A program made the translations under genes and the position numbers. A DNA stretch of 64,000 bases. It comes from Natronococcus sp. AD-5 (GTDB lineage: Archaea > Halobacteriota > Halobacteria > Halobacteriales > Natrialbaceae). The notes below the pieces were generated by a model. That model worked only from the letters and a program-made list of their open reading frames with translations, made no database searches and was not told where the DNA came from. Shown piece after piece: positions 25,147 through 34,494 of the stretch. The stretch lies in assembly GCF_030734285.1 (NCBI RefSeq), contig NZ_CP132294.1, positions 2,418,001-2,482,000 of the forward strand, given 5' to 3'. Positions within the stretch are counted from its first letter, which is position 1; each line of letters opens with the position of its first letter.

Positions 25147-26511
25147 ATGAACGTCCTCCTGGTAACCGTCGATTCGTTGCGCGCCGACCGGGTGAATTCG
25201 CGCGTGATGCCCGCGACCCGGTCGTTCGCCGACGGCGCGCTGGAGTTCACCGAGTGTATCGCCAACGGTCCCTCGACCCCCGCATCCTTTCCCGCCATCC
25301 ACGCGAGTCGGTACTTCGCGAGCATCGAGGGGCTGGGGATCCCTCCTGCGGAGGGCGACGACGACGTCCGGACGCTGGCCGAGACGCTCTCCGAGGCGGG
25401 ATACGCGACCGCCGGCTACACGGACAACCACTTCGCCAGCGGATCGTACCACTACGATCGCGGGTTCGAGACGATGTACGACGCCGGCGGCAGGGCCGAA
25501 GCGGGACGGCTCAAACAGTTCGTCCAGTCGAACCTCGAGAAGGACGGCGCGCTGTTCAAAACCATCGAGGCGGCGTACAACCGCGCCGACGCGCTCCTCG
25601 CCGGCGCGACCGGCACCGACAGCGAGTACGAACGCGCGGCGTCGCTGAACGACCGCGCGCTCGAGTGGATCGACGAGCGATCGGGCGAGTGGTTCGCGTG
25701 GCTCCACTACATGGACGTTCACCACCCCTACGAGGCTCCCGACGCGTATCAGCGCCGGTTCCTCGACGAACCGCTCTCGCTGGCGCGCTGTCGCGAACTC
25801 TCCCGGAAGGGGACACACCACCCGGAGGACGTAACGGACGAGGAGTGGGACCTGATCCGCGGGCTCTACGACGCCGAGTGCGCGTACGCGGACGACCAGT
25901 TCGAGGCGCTGCTCGGCGCGCTTCGCGAGCGCGACCTCCTCGAGGAGACGGTGATCCTGTTCACCGCCGACCACGGCGAACTCGTGGGCGAACACGGCCA
26001 CGCCGGCCATCCGCCGGAGTTCTGGGAGAGCATCGTCCGCGTCCCGTTCGTCCTCCACCATCCCGACCGGGACGCCGCCGTCGTGGACGGCCAGATTCGC
26101 CTCCTCGACGCGGCGCCGACGATCGCCGACGCCGTTGGCCGCGCTCCGTTCGACGGCTGGCAGGGCGCGTCGGCGCTTGCGGTCGCCGACGGCGACGTCG
26201 ACGCCCGCGAGTACGCCTTCGGCGACGTGGGCCGGCGGGTCGAGTACGGTCGGTGTTGCGCGCGCCGCGCCGACGGCTGGAAACTGTTGCGCCACGACGA
26301 CGGCGAGTTCTGCTTCGACGTGACCGAGTCGCCGGCGGAGGAGCCCGCGGACGATCGGTCCGGCGACGTTCCCGAGTGCGACGAACTGTCGCGAGCGCTC
26401 GACGACCACCAGGAACGGATGCGACGGCTTCGGGAGGGCGGCTCGATCGGCGTCGCGGAGGACGACCGGATGGTCGAGGAGCACCTGCGCGACCTCGGCT
26501 ACATGGAATAG
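25147..26511 (+). CDS. AlkP-superfamily (sulfatase-like) enzyme 1, Thr nucleophile
   Basis: 454 residues, cytosolic by absence of a signal. N-terminal metal Asp9 in VLLVTVDSLRADR; the nucleophile position is Thr44 (PSTPASFPAIHASRYF) where FGly sulfatases have Cys or Ser in CxPSR. A substrate loop HYMDVHHPYEAPDAYQRRF lies near 193; metal ligands are TADHGELVGEHGHAGHP near 277. The C-terminus is HLRDLGYME. The phosphodiesterase, phosphotransferase or sulfatase activity cannot be fixed, but formylglycine chemistry looks excluded. It ends at 26511, immediately abutting the stop of the convergent next gene. Confidence 0.85.
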   Translation: MNVLLVTVDSLRADRVNSRVMPATRSFADGALEFTECIANGPSTPASFPAIHASRYFASIEGLGIPPAEGDDDVRTLAETLSEAGYATAGYTDNHFASGSYHYDRGFETMYDAGGRAEAGRLKQFVQSNLEKDGALFKTIEAAYNRADALLAGATGTDSEYERAASLNDRALEWIDERSGEWFAWLHYMDVHHPYEAPDAYQRRFLDEPLSLARCRELSRKGTHHPEDVTDEEWDLIRGLYDAECAYADDQFEALLGALRERDLLEETVILFTADHGELVGEHGHAGHPPEFWESIVRVPFVLHHPDRDAAVVDGQIRLLDAAPTIADAVGRAPFDGWQGASALAVADGDVDAREYAFGDVGRRVEYGRCCARRADGWKLLRHDDGEFCFDVTESPAEEPADDRSGDVPECDELSRALDDHQERMRRLREGGSIGVAEDDRMVEEHLRDLGYME

Positions 26512-27429
26512 TTACAGATATCCCAGGGCGCCGAGTTTCTCCTCGAGGTCTCCCCGTTCCGTCCTCGATTCTCGTTCGGGGACGTAGCGTTCGGTATCGG
26601 TCGCGCTCGTCTCGTACCACGGGACGTTCCGTATCGGCTCGAGCGGGACCTTCGGATGACCGTATACGCCCCACTCGCCCGCCGTGTTTCCGTGATCGGC
26701 GCTGATAACGACTCGGTCTGCGTCGAGGTTCTCGAGCAACAGGGCCACGTCCCGAAGGACGTAGCGGAGGTTCTCGCGGTACGACGACCAGAGCGCGTCG
26801 CGGTCGAGTTCGCCGCGCCGGAGGCGGTGCCACGGCGAGTCCCACCCTTCGCCGTCGCCGAGCGTCTCGGCGTTCATTCCGTCGGTGAGCGGATCGGGAA
26901 CCGACGGGAAGTGCGGTTGCATGTAGTGGACGACGAGCCGTCCGTAGTCGTGCTCCCGGCCCGCGGCGATGGCCCGATCGGTGACCGGCCGCGCCGGGAT
27001 CGTTCCCGCCTCCTCGTCCCAGCCGTAGCGCCACACTTCGTCGAGCGCGAGCAGGTCGTCGTCGGAGAGGACGCGTTTGCTGAACGGGTTTCCGGTGACG
27101 TACGCCGTCTCTCGCATCTCGTCGGCGTACTCGTCGGTGAACGTGCGCTCGAGCCACTGGATCGAGGAACTGCCGACGGAGGTCAGCGTCCCCGGATCGT
27201 CGAGAAACGAGTACTCGTCTGCGACCTCCTCGAGCAGGTCGACCCGACACGCGTCCAGGAGGATCAGCGCGTCCCAGTTTCGTCCGTAGACGTGTTCGCC
27301 GCCCGAATAGAGGGCGTTCGTCCGGCGCAATCCGCCGAGATAGAGTTCGTACAGGCTCTCGGAGGTGCCGTTGACCGGATCATTTCGGATCCGCTCGGCC
27401 GTGTCCGCGGCCCAATCCGCGATCGTCAT
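26512..27429 (-). CDS. AlkP-superfamily enzyme 2 (short)
   Basis: 305 residues. The core begins late: NWDALILLDACRVDLLEEVA gives metal Asp59. The likely nucleophile region is SVGSSSIQWLERTF near 84-97 with Ser rather than Cys. Further motifs are VVHYMQPHFPSVPDP near 168 and ISADHGNTAGEWGVYGHP near 243-260. It ends LGALGYL. The first 45 residues are a helical extension not shared with the other six. No signal peptide. It is the only minus-strand gene between the enzymes at 25.1 and 27.6 kb. Confidence 0.82.
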   Translation of the reverse strand: MTIADWAADTAERIRNDPVNGTSESLYELYLGGLRRTNALYSGGEHVYGRNWDALILLDACRVDLLEEVADEYSFLDDPGTLTSVGSSSIQWLERTFTDEYADEMRETAYVTGNPFSKRVLSDDDLLALDEVWRYGWDEEAGTIPARPVTDRAIAAGREHDYGRLVVHYMQPHFPSVPDPLTDGMNAETLGDGEGWDSPWHRLRRGELDRDALWSSYRENLRYVLRDVALLLENLDADRVVISADHGNTAGEWGVYGHPKVPLEPIRNVPWYETSATDTERYVPERESRTERGDLEEKLGALGYL

Positions 27430-27635
27430 CGGTGTCCAGTCGTTGTGGTAAGCATCCGATCGTCGAGTCCCCTTGCGGTGTCGTCCTTGTTCTCGCGCAC
27501 CTAATAATGCTCCTGTTATCGACGCTACAGGTCCGGGGCGCGATCGAACTCGGCCTCGCTTCGGTGGCTCGCTGCTGGCCGCGCCGGGTCGCCTACCCGA
27601 CTATTATTAGGCCGATGCGTAGATTGTGTCTACTA

Positions 27636-28529
27636 ATGATCGTTCTCGGAATCGACGCCGCCGATTACAGGCTCGCCAAACGGTGGGATCTCGAGAATCT
27701 ACTTCTGGATAACCACGCCTCGCTCGAGACGTTCTCGCACTCGCTGGACACGCCGTCGACGATCGAGGTGTGGCCCTCCATCGCGACCGGGCTCTCGCCC
27801 GAGGAACACGGCCTCTCCGTCGGGAGCGGTGACAGACTCGAGTGGGAGAACCCGGTGTTGAAACTCGGAAGTCGAATCACGAGCCACCTCCCCACCGAAG
27901 TGAGATACCAGCTCGGCCGACCGTTCCGTCGCGCGTCCGCTCTCGAGTCCGCACGGATCGACGAGTCCGTCTCGCACCTGTTCGAGACCGGATACGTCCG
28001 GAACTGGCCGGGGATAACGCCCGCCCGCGAGTGGGGGCGAGCCAGCGAGTGGTTCGGACAGGTCTCGCGGGGCGAACTCACCGACGACGAGTACGTCCGA
28101 CGGGAGATGGGCAACGACGGCCAGATCATCGGGTGGCTCGAGGCGCAGGCGCTCAGCGACGTGTCGCTCGCCGGCGCGCACATCCACGGGCTCGATCACC
28201 TCGGCCACGTGTACGCGAAACGTCCCGAAAAACTCCGGAACGGGTACGAAATCGTCGACACGCTGGTCGGCCAGCTCCGGGAGCTCGCCGACGAACTCGT
28301 GATCGTCTCCGATCACGGAATGCAACAGACGCTGACGGACGATCCGGAACCCGGAGTGCACTCGTGGCACGCGATGGTTTCGACGACGATCGACGGCGAG
28401 TTGCCGGATTCGGTGTTCGACGTCCGGTCGTGGATCGAGGCGCGCCTCGAGGGTGAAACCCGCGCGGAGAACGGTGCGGCGACGATCGACGCGCCGACGG
28501 AGCACCTGGAAGATCTCGGGTACCTGTAA
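27636..28529 (+). CDS. AlkP-superfamily enzyme 3 (short, phosphodiesterase-like)
   Basis: 297 residues from the ATG at 27636 (MIVLGIDAADYRLAKRWD). The metal Asp is Asp7; the nucleophile is probably Thr42 in STIEVWPSIATGLSPEEHG. Other ligands are in HIHGLDHLGHVYAKRP near 177 and VIVSDHGMQQTLTD near 220. It ends HLEDLGYL. A CTATTATTAGG box about 27-35 bp before the ATG gives a promoter and supports this start over upstream ATGs. A matching inverted ATTATTAGG lies at 27500-27508 on the other side of the intergenic region. Confidence 0.82.
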   Translation: MIVLGIDAADYRLAKRWDLENLLLDNHASLETFSHSLDTPSTIEVWPSIATGLSPEEHGLSVGSGDRLEWENPVLKLGSRITSHLPTEVRYQLGRPFRRASALESARIDESVSHLFETGYVRNWPGITPAREWGRASEWFGQVSRGELTDDEYVRREMGNDGQIIGWLEAQALSDVSLAGAHIHGLDHLGHVYAKRPEKLRNGYEIVDTLVGQLRELADELVIVSDHGMQQTLTDDPEPGVHSWHAMVSTTIDGELPDSVFDVRSWIEARLEGETRAENGAATIDAPTEHLEDLGYL

Positions 28530-28619
28530 CGCGAGTGCGCTAGTTATCGGCCGGAACGGCGTGGGCGCGGGCGATACGTGGTGACTACGGGGTGGGCGGC
28601 TTCCCTCCGACGATTCCTC

Positions 28620-30182
28620 TCACTCCAGATACCCCAGGTCCCGGAGGGTCTCCTCGACCTCCGGACCCGCATCCCGCCCGTCCGTCTCGGTCGCGGTCGG
28701 CGGGCCGCGCTCGACCGATTGGTTCGCGGGGGCGCCCGCCAGCACGTCGAACCGAACGTCGCCGTCGACGTCTTTCGGAACGGGCGCGCCGAGGTAGTGA
28801 AGCAGCGTCGGCGCGAGATCGTACAGGTCGAGATCGGCGGTCCCGTCGGCGACGTCGTCGCCCCACGCGGCGAACACGCCGGTCCGACGGTGGGTCGCCA
28901 GCCACTCGGTCGTCTCGCCGAACACGTCGCCGCCGATCGACTCGGGAGCGTCGACGCCCGGCGCGTACTCCACGAGGAGGTCGGGACCGCGAGGCAGGTC
29001 GCCGGTGTACACGTCCGCCGGATCGTGGACGGCGGTCGCCACGGGATCGCCGGCGGGCGTCTCGAGCGCCTCGAGGTCCGCGGCGAGGTCCGCCGCGTAG
29101 CGCGCCGCGTCGTCGCCGTTCGAGAAGGCGTCGCGGTTGACGTAGATCGGCCCGCGACCGAGCGAGACGGCCTTCGTTCGCTCCCAGTCGATGGCGGCGT
29201 CCTGGATCGAAACGCGTCCGCTCTCGCTCGGGAAGAACCGCTGGACCGACTCGGGAACCAGCGACTGGGCGAGGTTGACGAGCCCCAGCCTGTCGACGAG
29301 ACGCTTGAGCCGTTCCTCGGTGAGGCCGACGGTCGACAGCAGGTCCCGCGTCTCCGACTCTTCGATCGCGAGGTCGCCGCGCTCGAGCAGCCACTGGTTG
29401 ACGAGGAAGACCTCGTCGATCCCGACGAACCCGTGGTCGCTCAGCAGGACGACTGCCTCCGCGTCGTCGCGCTCGAGCAGCTCCGCGAGCAGGTCGTCGA
29501 TTCGCTCGTAGATCGTCCGCAGGTTCTCGGGGCGGTCCCAGAGCCGGTGCTGGAGCGTGTCGGTCGCGAACAGCGTGGTGTGGACGAGATCGCAGTCCTT
29601 CTCGTCGGCGAGCCACGTCGCGGCGCGGAACCGCTGTTCGAACAGCGCCGTCGCCTCGTCGACCAGTTCGTCGGGCGTCGCCTCGCCGAGCACGAGGTCC
29701 GGTTTGACCCGGTAGTCGGGAATCGCCTCGAGCAGATCGTCCTTCAGCGATTCGGGCGCGGTAAATCGCGTCCGCTCGCTGGCGGGACTGCCGGCGACGA
29801 CGAACGCGCCGTCGCCGTCCGCGCTCCGTTCGCCGGCGGCGGGCGGGTGGGTCGTCGGCATGTTGATCGCGCCGGCGCGGAACCCCCGGTCGACCAGCAC
29901 GTCCCAGTACTCCGCCGACCGGAAGTCGCCGGCGTCGTTGGCGGAGATGTCGCCGGTCTCTCGATCGTACGCGAACCACTCGTAGACGCCGAGCTTTCCC
30001 GGCGTCTTCCCGGTCGAGTAACACTTCCACGCCGGAAAGGTCACTGGCGGGAGGGTGCTCTCGAGGTCGCCGGCGACGCCCTCCTCGACGATCCGTGCGA
30101 ACGTCGGCAGGTCGCCCTCCTCGATCCACGGACGGAGGAGCGACCAGTCGGCCCCGTCCAGACCGAGGACGTAGACGGTCAT
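28620..30182 (-). CDS. AlkP-superfamily enzyme 4 (type I phosphodiesterase-like)
   Basis: 520 residues. VYVLGLDGADWSLLRPWIEE gives metal Asp9; Thr48 in PPVTFPAWKCYSTGKTPGK is the nucleophile. Then FATDTLQHRLWD near 206 (Asp/His), LSDHGFVGIDEVFLVNQWL near 247 and a last metal His in THRRTGVFAAWG near 437 complete the two-metal site. It ends TLRDLGYLE. Overall arrangement matches nucleotide pyrophosphatase/phosphodiesterase-type proteins. No signal peptide or membrane segment. It is transcribed with the adjacent GT4 gene (24-bp gap). Confidence 0.87.
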   Translation of the reverse strand: MTVYVLGLDGADWSLLRPWIEEGDLPTFARIVEEGVAGDLESTLPPVTFPAWKCYSTGKTPGKLGVYEWFAYDRETGDISANDAGDFRSAEYWDVLVDRGFRAGAINMPTTHPPAAGERSADGDGAFVVAGSPASERTRFTAPESLKDDLLEAIPDYRVKPDLVLGEATPDELVDEATALFEQRFRAATWLADEKDCDLVHTTLFATDTLQHRLWDRPENLRTIYERIDDLLAELLERDDAEAVVLLSDHGFVGIDEVFLVNQWLLERGDLAIEESETRDLLSTVGLTEERLKRLVDRLGLVNLAQSLVPESVQRFFPSESGRVSIQDAAIDWERTKAVSLGRGPIYVNRDAFSNGDDAARYAADLAADLEALETPAGDPVATAVHDPADVYTGDLPRGPDLLVEYAPGVDAPESIGGDVFGETTEWLATHRRTGVFAAWGDDVADGTADLDLYDLAPTLLHYLGAPVPKDVDGDVRFDVLAGAPANQSVERGPPTATETDGRDAGPEVEETLRDLGYLE

Positions 30183-30206
30183 ACGCGGCTACTCGACCCC
30201 GCGTCG

Positions 30207-31241
30207 CTAAAGTGCTTTGAGAACGCCGCGGAACGCGCTTCGAAACGCGGCCTTTCTGGAGTCGGGATCGAACCGAGCGCCGCGATCCCGAGCGCGGTCG
30301 GCGAGCTTCCGCCTATCGGCGCCGCTCCGCTCGAAGTACGCCGAGACGCCGCGAGCGAGCGCGCGCTCGTACGGCGCCACGACGAGCGACGGGTCGATCT
30401 CCCTCGCCTCGGAGCGCGTCCCCGCAGTCCGCGTGACGAGCGGGACGAGTCCGGCGCGCATCGCCTCGAGCGTGCTGACCGGGAACGTGTCCATCCGCGA
30501 GGGCTGGACGAACAGCGACGCGGGCGCGAACGCGTCGGCGAGGTCCTCGACGTACCCCCGGACGCGAACGCCTGGCGTTTCGGCGTACTCCGCGGGGTGA
30601 CCCCCTCCGACGACGTGGAGTTCGGCGTCCGGAATCGACTCGCGGACCCGCGGCCACGCGTCGACGAGCACGTCGACGCCCTTGTACTCCCACGGGCGCG
30701 CGACCGTCACCGCGACGTTCGCCTCGAGGTCGGGGCGCACGTCGCCGAGCGCGTTGTACGTCTCCGGCTGGATGAACGGATGGGCGACTTCGATCGGCGT
30801 GTTCGGCCCGACGACGGGCCGCGTGAACTCCGCGGCGAACTCAGAGACAGCGACGACGCCGTCGATTCCGCGCCGACCCGCGATTCGCGCCGCGGGCGAT
30901 CCGAAGGTTCCGATCAGCGACTTCAGCGCCGACTCCCCCTCGAATCCCGAACTCCCGAGCTGATAGAGGCCGTGGTCGGCACAGAGGTAGACCAGCGTTC
31001 CGCCGCGAGCGACCCGACGGGCGAGCGCGGCGTACAGCGGTCGCGACCCTTCCACGAGGTAGACGTCGTAGTCGGGAAACGCGAGCCCGTTGAGTCCGTC
31101 TTCGAGGATCGTTCCCTCGAGCGGGCCGAGCGATAGGCGGTGATAGTCGACGAGATCGGCGCCGATCGCTTCCGCGAACCCGCGGTGCGCCGGATGCGGG
31201 TCCTGATGGAGCATCGCCACGCGGACGGCGTCGGGATCCAT
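30207..31241 (-). CDS. Glycosyltransferase family 4
   Basis: 344 residues. The acceptor domain starts VRVAMLHQDPHPAHRGFAEA; the donor domain has VAVTVARPWEYKGVDVLVDA near 185, HVVGGGHPAEYAETPGVRVR near 214 and the EX7E region PSRMDTFPVSTLEAMRAGLV near 257. GT-B fold, cytosolic. It is upstream of and probably co-transcribed with AlkP enzyme 4; its start is 90 bp from the divergent AlkP enzyme 5, sharing a short AT-rich promoter region (near 31260-31310). Confidence 0.88.
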   Translation of the reverse strand: MDPDAVRVAMLHQDPHPAHRGFAEAIGADLVDYHRLSLGPLEGTILEDGLNGLAFPDYDVYLVEGSRPLYAALARRVARGGTLVYLCADHGLYQLGSSGFEGESALKSLIGTFGSPAARIAGRRGIDGVVAVSEFAAEFTRPVVGPNTPIEVAHPFIQPETYNALGDVRPDLEANVAVTVARPWEYKGVDVLVDAWPRVRESIPDAELHVVGGGHPAEYAETPGVRVRGYVEDLADAFAPASLFVQPSRMDTFPVSTLEAMRAGLVPLVTRTAGTRSEAREIDPSLVVAPYERALARGVSAYFERSGADRRKLADRARDRGARFDPDSRKAAFRSAFRGVLKAL

Positions 31242-31331
31242 GGGTAAGACGGCGTACGGCGGGTGTATAAATATCGCCCTCTCGACGAGAGAAGCTGGTA
31301 GATTTAACCCATCCGAACCGCCACAGTGAGT

Positions 31332-32795
31332 ATGGCCGACCGTCCGAACGTCCTCGTGCTCGTGTTCGATACGCTCCGGGCCGACGCGCTCTCGTGCGAC
31401 GACGCCGCGTTTCCCGTCGAGACGAGAGCCTTCGACGAGGTAGCGGCGCGAGGGACGGTCTTCGAGAACGCGTTCGCGGTCGGGCCGTGGACCCCGGCGT
31501 CCCACGGCGCGATGTTCTCCGGAAAGTATCCGGCTGCAACCGGCTTCGACGGCTCGTGGCCGACCATGCCCGAGTCGGTCCCCCTGCTCGCGGAGTGGTT
31601 CGCCGACCGCGGCTACCGAACCTACGGCATCCCCGGCCCCGCCAAGATGGGGTCCGCGACCGGCCTCGACCGCGGGTTCGAGTCGTACTACGAAGTGTAC
31701 GAGCGAATCGCGGAGCGGCCGTCGCTCGAATACCTCCGGCAGGTCGCGACCGACCCGCTCGTCCGCAGGGACTTCCTGCGCCTCGTCGGCCGCGGGAACG
31801 ACTACTACACCGAGATCAAGTTCGAGAAACTCCGGGAGTGGCTCGCCGACGCGCCCGAGCCGTTCTTCGCTGTGGCGAACCTGACGACGGTTCACGCGCC
31901 GTACGATCCGCCCCGGCCGTACAAACGAGACCTGACGCCCGACCTCTCGCGACCGCGACTCGGACTGCTCGAGGAACTGCTCGACTCGCCCTGTTCGTAC
32001 GACGACCCCGCCGTCGACGACGAGCGACTGTTCGCCGCCGCGGACGGCGCGGGCGCACAGCGCATCGCGTTGCGGTACCGCGACGATCCGAACTACCTCT
32101 CGGCGGCCGAACTCGACGTCCTCCGGCGGTGGTACGCCGCGTCCCTGCGGTACCTCGACGACCGCCTCGGAGCGTTTCTCGACTGGTTCGAACGGGCGGG
32201 GCTCGGCGAGAACACCGTCGTCGTGCTCACCTCCGACCACGGCGAACTGTTCGGCGAGCACGACGCGCTGTATCACGGCAACTTCCTCTACGACGAAGTG
32301 ACTCGAGTTCCGCTCGTGTTCGCCGGGCCGGGCGTCCCGCGAGGCGAGCGCCGAACCGACCTCGCGTCGCACATCGACCTCTTCGCCACGCTCTGCGATC
32401 GCTGCGGGCTGGACGAACCGGAGACCGAGGGGAGCTCGCTGTTCGGCGATCGCCGGCGTCGCGCCGTCTTCGCCGCCGAAGCGCCCTCCGATCTGGGCGA
32501 CGTCGACGCCGCGAGCGAGGTGGCCGCGGACACCGTACGGGAGTTCGAGCTCGGCCGGCGATCGGTGCGCACCGAGGAGTACCGCTTCGAGCGCCGATCG
32601 GACGGGACCGAACGCCTCTACGAACTCCCCGGCGAGGAGGTCGTCGACGATCCCGACGAGTCGATCGTCGCGGAGCTTCGAGAGCGGGTGGACGACGCGC
32701 TCGGGGCGACGTTCGACGACGCCGGAACCGAGGCCGACGCCGACCTGAGCCCCGGGATCGAACGCAACCTTCGCGAACTCGGCTACCTCGAGTAG
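31332..32795 (+). CDS. AlkP-superfamily (sulfatase-like) enzyme 5, Thr nucleophile
   Basis: 487 residues from the ATG at 31332; a GTG two codons earlier is an alternative. PNVLVLVFDTLRADALS gives metal Asp13. The sulfatase signature region reads GPWTPASHGAMFSGKYP, with Thr54 where CxPSR sulfatases have the FGly Cys. LTTVHAPYDPPRPYKRDL lies near 182 and LTSDHGELFGEHDALYHGNF near 298, with the metal Asp/His pair. It ends NLRELGYLE. No signal peptide. It starts a plus-strand run of two more AlkP genes and the flippase. Confidence 0.87.
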   Translation: MADRPNVLVLVFDTLRADALSCDDAAFPVETRAFDEVAARGTVFENAFAVGPWTPASHGAMFSGKYPAATGFDGSWPTMPESVPLLAEWFADRGYRTYGIPGPAKMGSATGLDRGFESYYEVYERIAERPSLEYLRQVATDPLVRRDFLRLVGRGNDYYTEIKFEKLREWLADAPEPFFAVANLTTVHAPYDPPRPYKRDLTPDLSRPRLGLLEELLDSPCSYDDPAVDDERLFAAADGAGAQRIALRYRDDPNYLSAAELDVLRRWYAASLRYLDDRLGAFLDWFERAGLGENTVVVLTSDHGELFGEHDALYHGNFLYDEVTRVPLVFAGPGVPRGERRTDLASHIDLFATLCDRCGLDEPETEGSSLFGDRRRRAVFAAEAPSDLGDVDAASEVAADTVREFELGRRSVRTEEYRFERRSDGTERLYELPGEEVVDDPDESIVAELRERVDDALGATFDDAGTEADADLSPGIERNLRELGYLE

Positions 32796-32842
32796 CACCG
32801 GAGAGAAGCAGTTTTAAGCCGTCTCGTCCGGACGGTCGATGT

Positions 32843-34444
32843 ATGCAGACCCTCCTAGTCGGGCTCGACGCCGCCTGCGTTTCGGTGCTCCGACCGCTCT
32901 TCGCCGAGGGCGAGTTGCCGCACCTCGAGGCGCTGTTCGAGGACGGGGCCGCGGGTCGACTCGAGTCCCAGATCCCGCCCTGGACCGCGAGCGCGTGGCC
33001 CTCGCTGTACACCGGCGTCAACCCCGGCAAGCACGGCGTTTTCGATTTCCTGCGCTTCGAGGGTTACGACTGGGACATCGTCAACGCGACCGACGTGCGA
33101 CGACGCAGCCTCTGGGAGTACGCCGACGAGGCCGGACTGACGAGCGTGGTCGTCAACGTTCCGGTGACGAGCCCGCCCCCCGAGATCGACGGCGCCGTCG
33201 TCCCGGGCTACCTGGCCTCCGAAGAGCCCCGGTGTCACCCCGACGGCGTCCTCGACGATATCCGCGACGCGATCGGGGACTACCGCGTGTACGCCCGCCG
33301 GGAGACGGACGAGCGCGCCGGGGCGGAGAAGTTCGACGACTACCTCGCCCTCACTCGAATGCGCGGCGAGGCGTTTCGCTACCTCGCCGACCGGTTCGAC
33401 CCCGAGTTCGGCTTCGTCCAGTTCCAGAAGACCGACGCGGTGTTCCACGACTTTCCGGGCGACCGCGAGAAGGTCGGGCGAATCTACCGCGCCGTCGACG
33501 AGCAGGTGGGTGCGATCCTCGACGCGTGCGATCCCGACGCCGTCGTCGTCGCCAGCGACCACGGAATGGGCGAGTACGACGGGTACGAGTTCCGGGTCAA
33601 CCAGTACCTTCGGGAGGCCGGCGTCGTCGAGACCACGACGGAGGGACAGGGAGTTCCGTCGTGGTTCCAGATCAAGGACGAGCGGCTGACCGAGGGCGAC
33701 GACGGCGGTGGCACCGGCCACCCGGTGCTCGAGCGACTCGCCGCCGCGGCGGCGAGCGCCGGCCTGACTTACCAGCGCAGCAAGGCGATTCTCGAACGGC
33801 TCGGCCTCGCCGAGTTCGTCGGGAGACGCGTGCCCGTCGGGGCCGTGTTCGCGGCCAGCGACGCCGTGGATTTCGCGGCGTCGCGAGCATACTTGCGCTC
33901 GCCCTCGGAGCTCGGCGTCCGGGTGAACCTCGAGGGACGCGACCCCGATGGCACCGTCCCCGCCGACGAGTACGAATCCGTTCGCGACGAGCTCATCGAG
34001 CTCCTGTCGAACGCCGCGACGCCGGACGGAGAGCCCGTGTTCGAGGAGGTCGTCCGGCGCGAGCGGTACGTCAGCGGCCCCTACGCCGACGAAGCGGTCG
34101 ACGTGCTCGCGATTCCGAACGACTTTCGGCACTCCCTCTCCGCGGTCGTCGGGAGACGGTTCGGCGATCCCGAGCCGTACGATCACAAGCGAGACGGCGT
34201 CGTCGCGGTCGCCGGAGCGGACGTCGACGAAGACGCCGACATCGCGGACGCGCACCTGTTTGACGTCGCGCCCACCGTGCTGGCGACGCTCGGAATCGCC
34301 CCCGACGAGACGATGGACGGCGACGCCCTCCCGGCGATCGACGCGCCGGATCCGCGGGCGTATCCGGCGTACGCACCCGACGACCAGACCGCGACCGAGG
34401 ACGAGGAAGTCGCACAGCGGCTCTCGGACCTCGGATACCTGTAG
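32843..34444 (+). CDS. AlkP-superfamily enzyme 6 (type I phosphodiesterase-like)
   Basis: 533 residues, 47 bp after the previous gene. The start is the ATG at 32843; the open frame continues far upstream only as a shadow. LLVGLDAACVSVLRPLFAEG gives Asp9; Thr48 in PPWTASAWPSLYTGVNPGK is the nucleophile. Then FQKTDAVFHDFPGDREK near 194, VASDHGMGEYDGYEFRVNQY near 235, and a last His in YDHKRDGVVAVAG near 447. It ends RLSDLGYL. Closely parallel in plan to enzymes 4 and 7. Confidence 0.87.
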   Translation: MQTLLVGLDAACVSVLRPLFAEGELPHLEALFEDGAAGRLESQIPPWTASAWPSLYTGVNPGKHGVFDFLRFEGYDWDIVNATDVRRRSLWEYADEAGLTSVVVNVPVTSPPPEIDGAVVPGYLASEEPRCHPDGVLDDIRDAIGDYRVYARRETDERAGAEKFDDYLALTRMRGEAFRYLADRFDPEFGFVQFQKTDAVFHDFPGDREKVGRIYRAVDEQVGAILDACDPDAVVVASDHGMGEYDGYEFRVNQYLREAGVVETTTEGQGVPSWFQIKDERLTEGDDGGGTGHPVLERLAAAAASAGLTYQRSKAILERLGLAEFVGRRVPVGAVFAASDAVDFAASRAYLRSPSELGVRVNLEGRDPDGTVPADEYESVRDELIELLSNAATPDGEPVFEEVVRRERYVSGPYADEAVDVLAIPNDFRHSLSAVVGRRFGDPEPYDHKRDGVVAVAGADVDEDADIADAHLFDVAPTVLATLGIAPDETMDGDALPAIDAPDPRAYPAYAPDDQTATEDEEVAQRLSDLGYL

Positions 34445-34494
34445 CGGCGGATCGTACCACACCCCTTTTGCCGGTCGCCGTCGTCACGACGCAC

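Noticed and set aside
25147-26511. Annotation of this and the 31332 gene as classical arylsulfatases
   Set aside because: The FGly motif Cys/Ser is replaced by Thr and the following CxPSR pattern is not kept.
31394-34444. A 1016-codon frame that would fuse extra sequence to AlkP enzyme 6
   Set aside because: The upstream 480 codons overlap enzyme 5 in another frame and are extremely Arg-rich. The family start MQTLLVGLDA at 32843 is clear.
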